From a virus, in IMG/VR virus record IMGVR_UViG_3300022744_000082, positions 1 through 28,674 of that record: a DNA stretch of 28,674 bases, one strand, 5' to 3'. The position numbers and the translations under genes are program-made. Numbering within the stretch: position 1 is the stretch's first letter; each line of letters starts with the position of its first letter. This document shows, one piece after another, positions 15,794-23,590 of the stretch. Under the pieces are notes generated by a model that did no database searches, had not been told where the DNA came from, and saw only the letters and a program-made list of their open reading frames with translations.

Positions 15794-15824
15794 AAAAACG
15801 CCCCGGCCCGTGAAGGCCGGGGCG
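15794..15824 (-). terminator. Rho-independent terminator after the capsid gene
   Basis: On the minus strand a perfect 10-bp G+C stem (CGCCCCGGCC / GGCCGGGGCG, plus-strand 15799-15808 and 15815-15824) with a 6-nt loop is followed directly by five U (15798-15794). It lies 30 nt past the capsid stop and just ahead of the 99-aa gene, so it limits or partly passes late transcription. Confidence 0.9.
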
Positions 15825-15853
15825 CAGTTACCACCCACGCGAGAGACCGGGCG

Positions 15854-17197
15854 TTAGCCGAAGGTCGTGCTCATGGCCGACGTCGACTCGATGCGGGCCA
15901 TGAAGGAGTTGTTCTCGATCAGCGTGCCGTAGAAGCACTTCCAGCCGATCACCCGAAGCTGGTTCAGCGGGTCCGACTTGTCGCTGTCCTTGAGGTAGCT
16001 GAACTTCACGTCGTCCAGCATCACCTGGCCGTAGGCGCCGCGACCGAAGATGAAGGTCGGGTAGACCGTCACGCCAGTGGCCGGGGCGGCCGGAGGCGTC
16101 TGGGCCGTGCCGGTGCCGGTGATGATCACCGTGGTGTTCGCGGTCAGCTGGGTCGCCTGCCCGGCCATGGGGCCTTGGGTCGGACCAGAGGCACAGGTGC
16201 CCAGGTTCGTCGGCGACGTGGTGGTGCCCACGTACACGTTGAAGGTGAAGCCGCTGATATTCGGCAGGGTCACGGAGATCGAGCCGGTCGGGCCCGTCAC
16301 CGAGATGCCGGCCGACACCTGATAGATGCGGCTCTCGTACTGGTTCTGCGTGTCCGACCCGGTCACGATGATGTAGTACGTGTTGGTCGCCAGCGAGCCG
16401 GCGGTGCCCGCCGTGCCGTTGACCTGCGCCACGCCCACCCAGGACGGGATCATGTTGGAGGCGCAGAAGCGCATCCCGGCCCACTCGCCGACCTCGTAGT
16501 TGTAGAGGCGGTTCAGGTCCGAGTAGGTCCACGCCTGCACGACCGAAGAGTTCTGGCGGAAATCGCCGACCACCAGCGGGTGGATCAGGGCGACGTAGTG
16601 CGGCATTCCCCGGGGATCCGACGAAGCCTTGGCGCCGCCGGCGTCGGCTTCCAGCTTCGTGTCGGTCATCTCGTCGCCGTTGTACCGCGGCGCGCCCAGC
16701 GTGGTGAGCGCGGCCGTGGTGCGGATCACGGTCGTGGAGTCGAGCACGTCGCCGGCGACCAGCGCGGCGCGGGAGCCGCGGCTGTTCACGTAGTTGACCT
16801 GCGTGCCGGCCATCAGCGAGTTGAAGGTGTTCCGTTCCAGGGTCTCGGAGACTTGCAGGGCGGTCAGGTCGATCGCCTTCTGGAACAGCGGATGCTTGAT
16901 GGTCATCTCGGCCACGTCGGTGATCGTGACCTTGTCACCCCACTGCTGGGCCGTGGCCGACACCATGGTGACGGTCATGGTCTGGCCGACCGGCGGAACG
17001 CCTTCGGACAGGGTCGCGAACGGCAGAGGCAGGCGGTTGTAGCGGGCGGCCTGGTAGACCACGCCGCGCCCCTTGGGCAGTTCGAGCGGATCGCCGAACT
17101 GGTAGGCCACCAGCTGCTTGCGGGCGAGCGGCAGGGTCTCGTCGGCGATATACGCCTCGACGTCCGACGAGAACTGAGATGCGGTATTGGTCGGCAT
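15854..17197 (-). CDS. Major capsid protein, N4-gp56-like, with inserted Ig-like domain
   Basis: 447 aa. N-terminal segments TLPLARKQLVAYQFGDPLEL and RYNRLPLPFATLSEGVPPVG and the C-terminal GQVMLDDVKFSYLKDSDKSD, LNQLRVIGWKCFYGTLIENN match what I recall of N4-gp56 family major capsid proteins. Residues about 256-377 are different in character: Thr/Gly/Ser-rich beta strands (NTYYIIVTGSDTQNQYESRI, then FTFNVYVGTTTSPTNLG). They look like an Ig/FN3-type domain inserted near the C-terminus, which would project from the capsid. Gene order scaffold-capsid-terminator fits. The RBS is weak (an AAGG close to the ATG). Confidence 0.8.
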   Translation of the reverse strand: MPTNTASQFSSDVEAYIADETLPLARKQLVAYQFGDPLELPKGRGVVYQAARYNRLPLPFATLSEGVPPVGQTMTVTMVSATAQQWGDKVTITDVAEMTIKHPLFQKAIDLTALQVSETLERNTFNSLMAGTQVNYVNSRGSRAALVAGDVLDSTTVIRTTAALTTLGAPRYNGDEMTDTKLEADAGGAKASSDPRGMPHYVALIHPLVVGDFRQNSSVVQAWTYSDLNRLYNYEVGEWAGMRFCASNMIPSWVGVAQVNGTAGTAGSLATNTYYIIVTGSDTQNQYESRIYQVSAGISVTGPTGSISVTLPNISGFTFNVYVGTTTSPTNLGTCASGPTQGPMAGQATQLTANTTVIITGTGTAQTPPAAPATGVTVYPTFIFGRGAYGQVMLDDVKFSYLKDSDKSDPLNQLRVIGWKCFYGTLIENNSFMARIESTSAMSTTFG

Positions 17198-17236
17198 CCT
17201 TGGAGCCCCCTACTGCGGGGCCAGGATGGCGCCCGC

Positions 17237-18052
17237 TTAGATGATCTGACCTTCAAGGCGCTTGCGGCGCGCCTCTCGGTCGTTGGTCCGTCCCTGAGCT
17301 CCGCGGGAAACATCCCCGCGGCCGTTCGGTGGACGGGAAACTTGGTGCCGTTCCCGGCCTTCCCGTTCGCGCTCGCGTCCCTGGCGTCCAGCGCGACCGG
17401 CGCGCTCAAGAGCCATTTCGCCCAGCACGTACTTCGCGACCGTCTCGCGGGCTGCGTTGTTGCCGGAGGCGCGCAGTTCCTGCAGGCGCTTCTCGACACG
17501 GTTCGCGACCTTCGCGATGGCGGGGTTCCGGCCACATAGGGCCGAGAACGCCGCCTGGTCGTTGGCTTCCCAGGTCTGGAAGCGGGTCTCGTTGATCTGC
17601 TGCTGGATGCGCTGTTCGCTCTCCCGCATCAGGAACGTGACCCGCTCTTCCGCCGTCATTTGCGCCAGCCGGCGCTCACGTTCGGCGGCCACTTCCTCTG
17701 GCGGGCGCTGCGGGGCGGCAGGGGTGGAGCGGCGAGCCGCATCCAGTTCCGCCTGAAGCCGATCCGCCCGTTCCTTCTCGGCCTTGGCCCTGTCGTTCAG
17801 CCGCTGGATGCGGTTCTGACCTCGGGAGTCCTGGCGTTGTTGGTGCTGGGGCGGTTCGTCCGCGTCGTCGCCATCGTCGGCGTCGTCCTGGTCGTCCGCG
17901 AGATCGGGGTCGTCATCGTCGCCGTAGTCGTCTTCGTCGCCCTGATCGTCGTAGCCGTCATCGGCCGGAGGATCTTCGTAGGCGCCACCCCCGTCGTCAT
18001 TCTCCGGGGCGAAAGCGATTGCGCTGCCAAGCAGCAGACGGCGGATGAGCAT
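17237..18052 (-). CDS. Putative capsid scaffolding protein
   Basis: 271 aa from ATG 18052, preceded by GGAGG. A short N-terminal segment leads to a strongly acidic Asp-rich tract (residues about 18-66), then a long charged helical coiled-coil region (RIQRLNDRAKAEKERADRLQ), and a basic Arg-rich C-terminus (residues about 235-271). Acidic helical proteins with a basic C-terminal capsid-binding tail placed just before the capsid gene are typical scaffolds. There is no protease motif. It is preceded by a promoter-like element, so it begins the head-shell unit. Confidence 0.7.
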   Translation of the reverse strand: MLIRRLLLGSAIAFAPENDDGGGAYEDPPADDGYDDQGDEDDYGDDDDPDLADDQDDADDGDDADEPPQHQQRQDSRGQNRIQRLNDRAKAEKERADRLQAELDAARRSTPAAPQRPPEEVAAERERRLAQMTAEERVTFLMRESEQRIQQQINETRFQTWEANDQAAFSALCGRNPAIAKVANRVEKRLQELRASGNNAARETVAKYVLGEMALERAGRAGRQGREREREGRERHQVSRPPNGRGDVSRGAQGRTNDREARRKRLEGQII

Positions 18053-18120
18053 CCAACCTCCATAGTCCCTTCCGGGGACAAGTCGAAATATGTGCGGTGA
18101 CTTCCGGCCACCAGTCGTGC

Positions 18121-18163
18121 GCTGGCAAAATGCTACGGACTGCGCCTGCTGTCAAATGCCAGC
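18121..18163 (-). promoter_or_regulatory. Putative promoter/operator upstream of the scaffold gene (copy D)
   Basis: Plus-strand dyad GCTGGCA-AAA-TGCTACG (18121-18137) and a further TGCCAGC (18157-18163) flank a minus-strand TTGACA (18155-18150). A minus-strand TAGCAT lies 14 nt downstream of TTGACA; at normal 16-18 nt spacing no good -10 is seen, so the operator reading is firmer than the promoter reading. The gap is about 120 nt long, between portal stop and scaffold start. Confidence 0.5.
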
Positions 18164-18170
18164 AGACGGA

Positions 18171-20291
18171 TCACATGTTCCGTGGCATCTCGACGGCGCC
18201 GGCCGCCGGCATCTCATCCGGGTGGATCATGCCGGGCGGGCCCTTCGTGCGCGGGTTGCCGGGCTGGGCGCCGGACGGCGTTCCGGCCGCGCCAGGCATG
18301 CCCATCGCACCCGGCGATCCGGGGGTTCCGCCAGGGGGCTGCAGCGCCGCGGTCTGCGCCTGCATCTTCATCTGCATCTGCTGCTGGTGCTTGGCGACGT
18401 GGTCCTTGAACGTCCCATGGGGGTCGATGCCACCCATGCTGCGCATCATCTGCATGTGCTCCATCAGATGCGCCTCGTCATCGTCGGCCGGGTGAACGTC
18501 CACGATGAAGCCGTTTTCCAGCATCTCGTTTTCGATCACCGGATCGACGGTGACTTCGACGATGCGCTCGAACACCAGCGGCGCCAGCCGCGGCCCGAAC
18601 ATGTTCAGGGCCATGACCTCGATGGCCGGCTTCAGGTTCAGCCGGTAGCCGGGATACATCTGGGGCGGGATGCCCTTCAGGACGTTCATGCCGGCGATCT
18701 GCTGCTGAAGCTGGGCGGCGTTGCGCGCCTGCTCAACGCCCAGCCAGACGAACTCGAACCGCTTGTTCAGCTGGATGGGCTCGACCTCTTCCATCACCGC
18801 GCGCTGGCCCATCGGCCCGTAAACGGACACGGCCACGCGGTCTTCGCGGAACTGGTGGTCATACTCGACGAAGCGCTGGATCAGCGGGGTCAGGATCCCC
18901 TCTTCCAGCACGCCCACGGCTTCGGCGGTGGTCAGCAGGTCGACCTGCTGCTCGTTGGCGATCTCGGCCTGATTTCGCTTGTTATCGCCGCCCGTCGACT
19001 GCGGGATCATCGCCGGGTTCACTCCCAGCGACTGGAAGATCTGGCCCTGGCAGGCCAGGGCCCGGTTCATGGCGTTCTGCCAGAGCTCGGGGAACTCAAG
19101 GATCTGGGTGTCGTTGGGCGACGTCTCCCACAGCGCCGCCAGCCCCAGCACCATGGTGGCCGTCTTGGGGTTCTTTTCCGGGTCCGACATCACGATCGGC
19201 ATGGCCGAGAAGTGCGCCGTGTCGGCGCCCTCGTTGATGGTGTCGTTCGCCAGAATCTGCAGGTCGCGCACGGCATCCACGGGCGGCTTGCCCTTGAACA
19301 CCCCGGTCTGCTTCTCGACCGGAACCGAGATGACCGGCGGCAGGTCACACCAGTACGGGCACCGTTTGCAGCCCAGGATCAGGTCGTCGCCGCCGTAGTA
19401 GGACACGCACAGCAGCCAGCGGCCGTCGAGCTTCACCTTCGACCACGTCTCGTAGATGACGGCGAACTTGCCGTCGTCCTTGATCCCCGCGGCGTCGGCC
19501 AGGCGCGACGACGCCGACCGCCAGCGGCCCAGCTGGGCGCGGGTCATGGTCTTCAGCAGGGTGTCGCCCTGCGCCTCGTCGATGTCCCCATCGGCCATGG
19601 CCTTGCGGATGCGGCCCTTCGTCCAGCGCCGCAGGATCGTCACCGATCCGCCCGCGTCGATGGCTTCCTCGACGCTGTCGGCCGACGTCGGCAGCACCAG
19701 CAGGTCCGAGTCGTGGATCGCCTCGACGACGGGCCGGCCAAGGGTCTCGGTCTCTTCCTCGAACTCGCTGTGAGTGCCGAGTTCGGGGAACTCGACGTCC
19801 TCGATCTCGACGTTCGAGCGGGTGGTGCGCCGGGTCTGCCGGCGCGTCTCTGTCGTCCACGACACGTAGACGGTATACTGGCCTTCAACGTCGCCGTTCT
19901 TGCACACCGCCGGCAGCACCTGGGTCTTCAGGCGGGACCGGCGGACATAGCTTTCCAGCAGCGAGATCGTGGCGTCGGGCATGTGCTCGTCGCCCGTGAT
20001 GACGTCCACATAGCGGCCGGACTGCGGGAATATCTGGTTGCAGAACCGGGTCTTGCGGGCGTTCACCGCGTCGCGGACGTAGGGCAGGAAGATGCGCGAC
20101 TGGCCGTGGTAGAACTGCTTGTCCGTCAGCTTGCAGTCGTACAGGTCCCAATTGTCCATGAGCGTGTTGGTGCGCTCATTCTGGTCGGTGAAGCCCTCCT
20201 GGACCTCGGCGAACAGATCGACCAACTGCTTGCTGACCTGGGGGCGCCCCGACAGGTCCGCGTCACGTTTCGGCGGCTTGCGCGGCGCCAT
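18171..20291 (-). CDS. Portal protein
   Basis: 706 aa, within the usual size of podovirus portals. It lies directly after the large terminase (5-nt gap) and before scaffold and capsid, the standard order. The N-terminal part (FTDQNERTNTLMDNWDLYDC, then SRIFLPYVRDAVNARKTRF) and the central KPPVDAVRDLQILANDTINE are of the portal type, with the long helical crown region after it. There is a Cys cluster, LGCKRCPYWCDLP, of unknown meaning. The C-terminus is a Met/Gln then Gly/Pro-rich tail (last about 70 residues). It forms the dodecameric DNA channel at the capsid vertex. Confidence 0.8.
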   Translation of the reverse strand: MAPRKPPKRDADLSGRPQVSKQLVDLFAEVQEGFTDQNERTNTLMDNWDLYDCKLTDKQFYHGQSRIFLPYVRDAVNARKTRFCNQIFPQSGRYVDVITGDEHMPDATISLLESYVRRSRLKTQVLPAVCKNGDVEGQYTVYVSWTTETRRQTRRTTRSNVEIEDVEFPELGTHSEFEEETETLGRPVVEAIHDSDLLVLPTSADSVEEAIDAGGSVTILRRWTKGRIRKAMADGDIDEAQGDTLLKTMTRAQLGRWRSASSRLADAAGIKDDGKFAVIYETWSKVKLDGRWLLCVSYYGGDDLILGCKRCPYWCDLPPVISVPVEKQTGVFKGKPPVDAVRDLQILANDTINEGADTAHFSAMPIVMSDPEKNPKTATMVLGLAALWETSPNDTQILEFPELWQNAMNRALACQGQIFQSLGVNPAMIPQSTGGDNKRNQAEIANEQQVDLLTTAEAVGVLEEGILTPLIQRFVEYDHQFREDRVAVSVYGPMGQRAVMEEVEPIQLNKRFEFVWLGVEQARNAAQLQQQIAGMNVLKGIPPQMYPGYRLNLKPAIEVMALNMFGPRLAPLVFERIVEVTVDPVIENEMLENGFIVDVHPADDDEAHLMEHMQMMRSMGGIDPHGTFKDHVAKHQQQMQMKMQAQTAALQPPGGTPGSPGAMGMPGAAGTPSGAQPGNPRTKGPPGMIHPDEMPAAGAVEMPRNM

Positions 20292-20296
20292 CGGCG

Positions 20297-22324
20297 TCAG
20301 TTCCTCAACATGGAGCGGTAGCGTTTGCCACCTGGCGTGATGGCGTTCATGCTAGCTTCGTCTTCGTCATCTGTCGAACGGCCGAGTTCCAGCAGGCCGG
20401 CGAAGCTCTCCAACCCCTCCATCAGGATCCGGTAGACGTTGTCCTCGGCGTACTCGGCCAGGCTTCCGTTCTTCGCCATCTGCCGGGCGTAGCCGCCTGC
20501 CAGCGCGTTCAGCGTCCACCGGGCCCGGCTGTCCACCATGAGCATGGGCATGCCGTAGCGCTCGCTGCGAAGCTGGCGCCGGATGTAGTCGCGGGCCCGC
20601 TCCGGCAGCACGCCGGTCTTGATCTCCATCGGGATCTTCCGCACCGCCTGGGCCAGGCCGACGTTGGCGTAGGTGTCGAAGTGGCCGGGCCCCATCGTGA
20701 CCTTCACCTTCCCGCCCGCCTCGACCTGGGCCATGCGGATGGTGTCGCTGACCAGCAGCGACGGCTCGCCCTCACGCACGCTGTCCCACAGAACCCGGAT
20801 CCCGCCGCCGTCCGTCAGCTGCACAAGCTGGCTGGTGACGGTGTTCTTCGACGCGTTCAGGCACAGCCAGGTGGGCTGGCCCATGAGGGGCGCGAGATCC
20901 TCGGCGATGTGGCGGCCGGCGAAGTCGTCGTACATCGGCGCCCCGGGCCGCATCCGCAGCGCGTAGGCCAGGGCGTTCGGGATGTCGATCAGGCCGGTCG
21001 GGAAGCCCAGAAGCTGGGACTTCAGGTCGGGCAGATCCTTGGCGAAGACGACCTCGTTGGCGCGGAAGAACGGCTGCAGGCCGCGGATGAAGTCGATCTT
21101 GCTGATGGGCGCCTTCACCGGCCGGACGGGCAGCGTTACCCCGCGGGCGACCTGCTGCTGGCGGATCGGCTGCATCAGGAACTCGTTCAGGCCGTCTTCC
21201 TCGACCCCCATCCACGTCGGCTGGTACTGCTCCCACGTCGAGAACTGAGCCTCAACGATCTCGTCGGGCAGGATGTGCCGGCCCCACGCGTCCCAGATCA
21301 CCAGCCGGGCGCCGATCCACGACCAGACGACGTGGCCGGTGGTGGCCGACCCCTTGTTCACCGTCCGCGCCGGGTCGGTCATGGAGTAGACGGCCTGCCA
21401 GGTCCGGACGGTCGGCTCGACCCTGATCATGTCGGGCTTGAAGGGCTTCAATTCCGGGGCCTCCGACTGGCACATGAATTCCTGGGTGTAGCCCTGCCAC
21501 TGGCCGCGGGCCCGATACGTCACCTCCTGGCCGCGGATGAAGTCCATCGGGAAGCGCTCCGGCCAGGAGGCGATGCGCTTCGGCTTCCCATACTCGTCGG
21601 GGTACATGGGACGGCCGGTCTCGGGGTCGATCCGGTCCTCGATCTCGTCGGGCGAGTAGTACCACCAGGGGAAGCGGTGTGTGATCACGCCCGGCGCCTT
21701 GGCCTCCATCTCGGGCAGGCTCTCGGGATGCAGGGGCGTGGCGGCGATCCGCCAGCGTCCGGTGGGGTCCATGGCCGGCATCAGGTCGAACGACCACCAG
21801 TCGCTGACCTTGGCGCGCATCTCCGGCGTGCGGACGTCGTCGCGGTTCTCAAGGTCGTCGCCGAACACGAAGTCGGGGCGCTGGTCGTAGTGCTTGATCC
21901 CGCGCAGGGACTGCCCTTTGCCGAGACACTGGATGCACGTCCCGTTCGCCAGCACCAGCCGGTCCTCGCCCCACGTCGGCCCGCGCAGGTTCCTGAACGC
22001 CCGGGCCAGCATGTCGTTGGTGTCGAATTCGCGCCGGATCGCCGCCAGGCGGCTGGCCGCCCGGTCGTAGTTCTCGCCCACGATCAGGCAGTTCCCGAAC
22101 TCGCGGAAGCCGGCCATCAGGGTGATGGCTTCCTCGGCGGTGGTGCTCTTCGCGCCGCCCCGGAACACGAAGTCGACCACGCCTTTGGCCGGGCCGTGGA
22201 AGTCGAGGATCATGGTGTTGTGGAAGGGCGGCGACGCCTGTGGATGCCGGTGCTTGAACAGCACCCGATGGGCCAGGGGGCGGTCCCTGTACAGGCGGGC
22301 CAGGAGCTCGCGGCGCTCGGTCAC
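20297..22324 (-). CDS. Terminase large subunit with C-terminal extension
   Basis: 675 aa from a GTG at 22324 that overlaps the KTSC stop (GTGA). The ATPase shows Walker A FRGGAKST (residues 54-61), Walker B DFVFGDDLEN (151-160) and a coupling motif WRIAATPLHP. The RNase H-like nuclease has candidate acidic residues Asp317 (SMTDPAR), Glu375/376 (MGVEEDG) and Asp447 (LIDIPNALAYAL). About 215 residues follow the nuclease, including VLWDSVREGEPSLLVSDTIR and FDTYANVGLAQAVRK. This is longer than most large terminases and unrecognised. The protein packages DNA through the portal. No small terminase was recognised in the window. Confidence 0.88.
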   Translation of the reverse strand: MTERRELLARLYRDRPLAHRVLFKHRHPQASPPFHNTMILDFHGPAKGVVDFVFRGGAKSTTAEEAITLMAGFREFGNCLIVGENYDRAASRLAAIRREFDTNDMLARAFRNLRGPTWGEDRLVLANGTCIQCLGKGQSLRGIKHYDQRPDFVFGDDLENRDDVRTPEMRAKVSDWWSFDLMPAMDPTGRWRIAATPLHPESLPEMEAKAPGVITHRFPWWYYSPDEIEDRIDPETGRPMYPDEYGKPKRIASWPERFPMDFIRGQEVTYRARGQWQGYTQEFMCQSEAPELKPFKPDMIRVEPTVRTWQAVYSMTDPARTVNKGSATTGHVVWSWIGARLVIWDAWGRHILPDEIVEAQFSTWEQYQPTWMGVEEDGLNEFLMQPIRQQQVARGVTLPVRPVKAPISKIDFIRGLQPFFRANEVVFAKDLPDLKSQLLGFPTGLIDIPNALAYALRMRPGAPMYDDFAGRHIAEDLAPLMGQPTWLCLNASKNTVTSQLVQLTDGGGIRVLWDSVREGEPSLLVSDTIRMAQVEAGGKVKVTMGPGHFDTYANVGLAQAVRKIPMEIKTGVLPERARDYIRRQLRSERYGMPMLMVDSRARWTLNALAGGYARQMAKNGSLAEYAEDNVYRILMEGLESFAGLLELGRSTDDEDEASMNAITPGGKRYRSMLRN

Positions 22325-22536
22325 TGCTCTTCTTCGGCGTAGCGTCCGCGGATGTGCCGGTGGAAGAACTGGCCGGCGGACCCCGCGGCCTGGAACTGGC
22401 GGGCCACCTGGGCCGGCACGTTCAGGTAATCGTAGGTCCGGCCATCGGTGAATTCGATGGTCAGGGTGTCGGTCGACTCGTCGAAGTCGACCTGCCCGAT
22501 ATGGGACGACGCGGGGCGCCAGGCTAGGCTAGCCAT
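22321..22536 (-). CDS. KTSC-domain protein
   Basis: 71 aa. The sequence follows the KTSC pattern closely: SSHIGQVDFDESTDTLTIEF, then GRTYDYLNVPAQVARQF, then AGQFFHRHIRGRY. This is a small beta-rich domain found in phage and bacterial proteins whose biochemical role is unclear. It ends in an EEEQ tail. Its start overlaps the preceding 35-aa gene by 8 nt and its stop overlaps the terminase GTG, so it is co-translated with terminase. The position would also suit a small packaging partner, but no DNA-binding motif is visible. Confidence 0.8.
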   Translation of the reverse strand: MASLAWRPASSHIGQVDFDESTDTLTIEFTDGRTYDYLNVPAQVARQFQAAGSAGQFFHRHIRGRYAEEEQ

Positions 22537-22636
22537 CGCAGTTGCATCCCTTGTCGGTGGACAGAACCTGAAGGATCCAGAACGCCAGGAACCCGACGCC
22601 CACCCCGGTCAGGACCATCTCGATCGTGTGAACCAT
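22529..22636 (-). CDS. Small single-span membrane peptide, 35 aa
   Basis: 35 aa (MVHTIEMVLTGVGVGFLAFW, then ILQVLSTDKGCNCDG). One hydrophobic helix covers about residues 7-25, with a short Cys-containing tail. It begins 1 nt after the lipoprotein stop and overlaps the KTSC gene, so it belongs to the lysis-terminase run. It could be an antiholin/holin-like accessory; too short to classify. Confidence 0.5.
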   Translation of the reverse strand: MVHTIEMVLTGVGVGFLAFWILQVLSTDKGCNCDG

Positions 22637-22637
22637 G

Positions 22638-22835
22638 TCAGTCTCCGCAGGCGGCCTTCCACGCCGCGTTGTGGGCCCTGACGGCCATCTGGGTTTCCAG
22701 GGTGTCGTTCCTCGACCAGCTTATGGGAGGGAACGCGGTGCAGGCCGCCTTCGCCACGGCCGGCGACGCCTCAATCGCGGCGGAACCCGTCGTCTGGCAG
22801 GCCGCCACCGTCATCGCGAGGGCCAGCCAGGTCAT
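22638..22835 (-). CDS. Lipoprotein, probable outer-membrane spanin (Rz1-like)
   Basis: 65 aa from ATG 22835, chosen because it gives MTWLALAMTVAAC, a short lipoprotein signal with lipobox VAAC and Cys13. The mature part is about 53 residues (QTTGSAAIEASPAVAKAACT, then ISWSRNDTLETQMAVRAHNA) with two more Cys, as in small phage o-spanins. It starts inside the 80-aa membrane-type ORF in another frame and extends past its end, the classic overlapping Rz/Rz1 layout, and it lies next to a holin-like gene. It would span from the outer membrane to an i-spanin during lysis. Confidence 0.6.
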   Translation of the reverse strand: MTWLALAMTVAACQTTGSAAIEASPAVAKAACTAFPPISWSRNDTLETQMAVRAHNAAWKAACGD

Positions 22836-23013
22836 GGTAGGCGCGATAGCGTGCCCGATCAGCGACGGCGACAAGATCGACGGCCGCCTCGGCGTCTGCC
22901 GCCCGCTGCCGTGCGGAGCCCCGATCCCCTGCCTCATCAGTCGCGGACCTGTTCTTCGGCGCGAAAGCGTCGACCAGGACCCTGGCGAGGAAGTCGAGGA
23001 TCGCGGCCCACAC
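22771..23013 (-). CDS. Possible inner-membrane spanin partner, overlapping the lipoprotein gene
   Basis: 80 aa from a GTG at 23013, 9 nt past the holin-like stop. The N-terminus MWAAILDFLARVLVDAFAP is hydrophobic/amphipathic, followed by a charged helical stretch (ARQRAADAEAAVDLVAVADR). The last 65 nt overlap the lipoprotein gene in a different frame. There is no strong RBS, so translation may be coupled to the holin gene. The arrangement argues for an i-spanin; the weak transmembrane helix and short length keep confidence low. Confidence 0.45.
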   Translation of the reverse strand: MWAAILDFLARVLVDAFAPKNRSATDEAGDRGSARQRAADAEAAVDLVAVADRARYRAYHDLAGPRDDGGGLPDDGFRRD

Positions 23014-23021
23014 GGCACGGG

Positions 23022-23261
23022 CTACCGGCCAAGAACCTTGTGGACGTCCCGCTTCTGGATCGCGGACCAGACGAAGGCGACCAGGGCCACGGCGGCGGCG
23101 CCGCCGAACTGGATCAGCTGGGTCTGGAAGTCGGACGTCGCCAGGCCCTTCGCGGCCAGAACCCCGGCCAGCAGGGTCATCGCGTGACGCCCGGCCGACG
23201 CGGCCAGCTGGGTCACGAAGGCGGGAAGTTCGGGGCCGGGGGCCGGATCAAGCTGGGTCAT
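23022..23261 (-). CDS. Putative holin, 79 aa
   Basis: 79 aa from ATG 23261 with AGGAG 7 nt upstream. Two hydrophobic segments are visible: RHAMTLLAGVLAAKG (about residues 25-39) and LIQFGGAAAVALVAFVWSAI (about 49-68). A charged C-terminal tail follows (QKRDVHKVLGR). Size, two-span topology and the pattern 'H-x-L-T..GG..A..G' resemble small phage holins of the Pam3-gp28 type. It is followed directly by the spanin-like pair. It would permeabilise the inner membrane at lysis time. Confidence 0.6.
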   Translation of the reverse strand: MTQLDPAPGPELPAFVTQLAASAGRHAMTLLAGVLAAKGLATSDFQTQLIQFGGAAAVALVAFVWSAIQKRDVHKVLGR

Positions 23262-23328
23262 GTCGAGCTCCTGTCGGGAAGGGGCCGCCGCGCCGGAACC
23301 CGCGCAGCGGCCCATCTCCACCCAGCGC

Positions 23329-23344
23329 CGCTTCCCCCGAAGCG
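23329..23344 (-). other. Short perfect hairpin in the leader before the holin gene
   Basis: CGCTTC-CCCC-GAAGCG is a 6-bp stem with 4-nt loop in the 95-nt gap between the 56-aa gene and the holin-like gene. No U tract follows on the minus strand, so it is not a good terminator. It could stabilise or space the transcript. Confidence 0.3.
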
Positions 23345-23356
23345 CCGCCGAATCGC

Positions 23357-23527
23357 TTACTCGGGCTTCGCCGCCCGAAGGGCCACGGCTTCCTCGGTCA
23401 GAAGCCCCGTGGCCGGGTCGATGCTGTCATGCCGCTCGTCGCGGCCGACGCCGGTGACGGCCGGATCCTTCGGGTCCAGCCCGTGATCCGCCGCTTCGGC
23501 CACCGCGTCTTCGGTCTTCCTGCTCAT
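23357..23527 (-). CDS. Small hypothetical protein, 56 aa, first leftward gene
   Basis: 56 aa from ATG 23527 (MSRKTEDAVAEAADHGLDPK...), with a G-rich stretch GGGGGCCGGG just upstream; longer upstream readings would cross the promoter element. It is acidic, hydrophilic, with no transmembrane span or Cys. It opens the leftward late region, ahead of holin, spanins, terminase and portal. The function is not recognised. Confidence 0.55.
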   Translation of the reverse strand: MSRKTEDAVAEAADHGLDPKDPAVTGVGRDERHDSIDPATGLLTEEAVALRAAKPE

Positions 23528-23553
23528 CCCGGCCCCCGGTCGCTGGTTCTTCG

Positions 23554-23590
23554 TGCCAGCCAGCATCGTGCCAGCGCAAACCGCTGTCAA
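23554..23590 (-). promoter_or_regulatory. Putative promoter/operator for the leftward late region (copy E)
   Basis: Minus-strand TTGACA (23590-23585), with GATGCT 17 nt downstream as a weak -10. The plus strand holds GCCAGCA-TCG-TGCCAGC (23559-23575) and an extra TGCCAGC (23554-23560), covering the spacer and -10. It is placed 27 nt before the first leftward start codon. Confidence 0.5.

Noticed and set aside
17205-17236. G+C-rich bulged hairpin between scaffold and capsid genes
   Set aside because: Mismatched stem with no U tract; likely incidental in a G+C-rich gap.
17850-18000. GAC/GAT-rich tract as a DNA repeat element
   Set aside because: It encodes the acidic Asp-rich segment of the scaffold-like protein and has no precise repeat unit.
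22523-22534. GCTAGGCTAGCC at the start of the KTSC gene as another operator copy
   Set aside because: It lies in coding sequence, lacks the dyad spacing, and is explained by overlapping stop and start codons.
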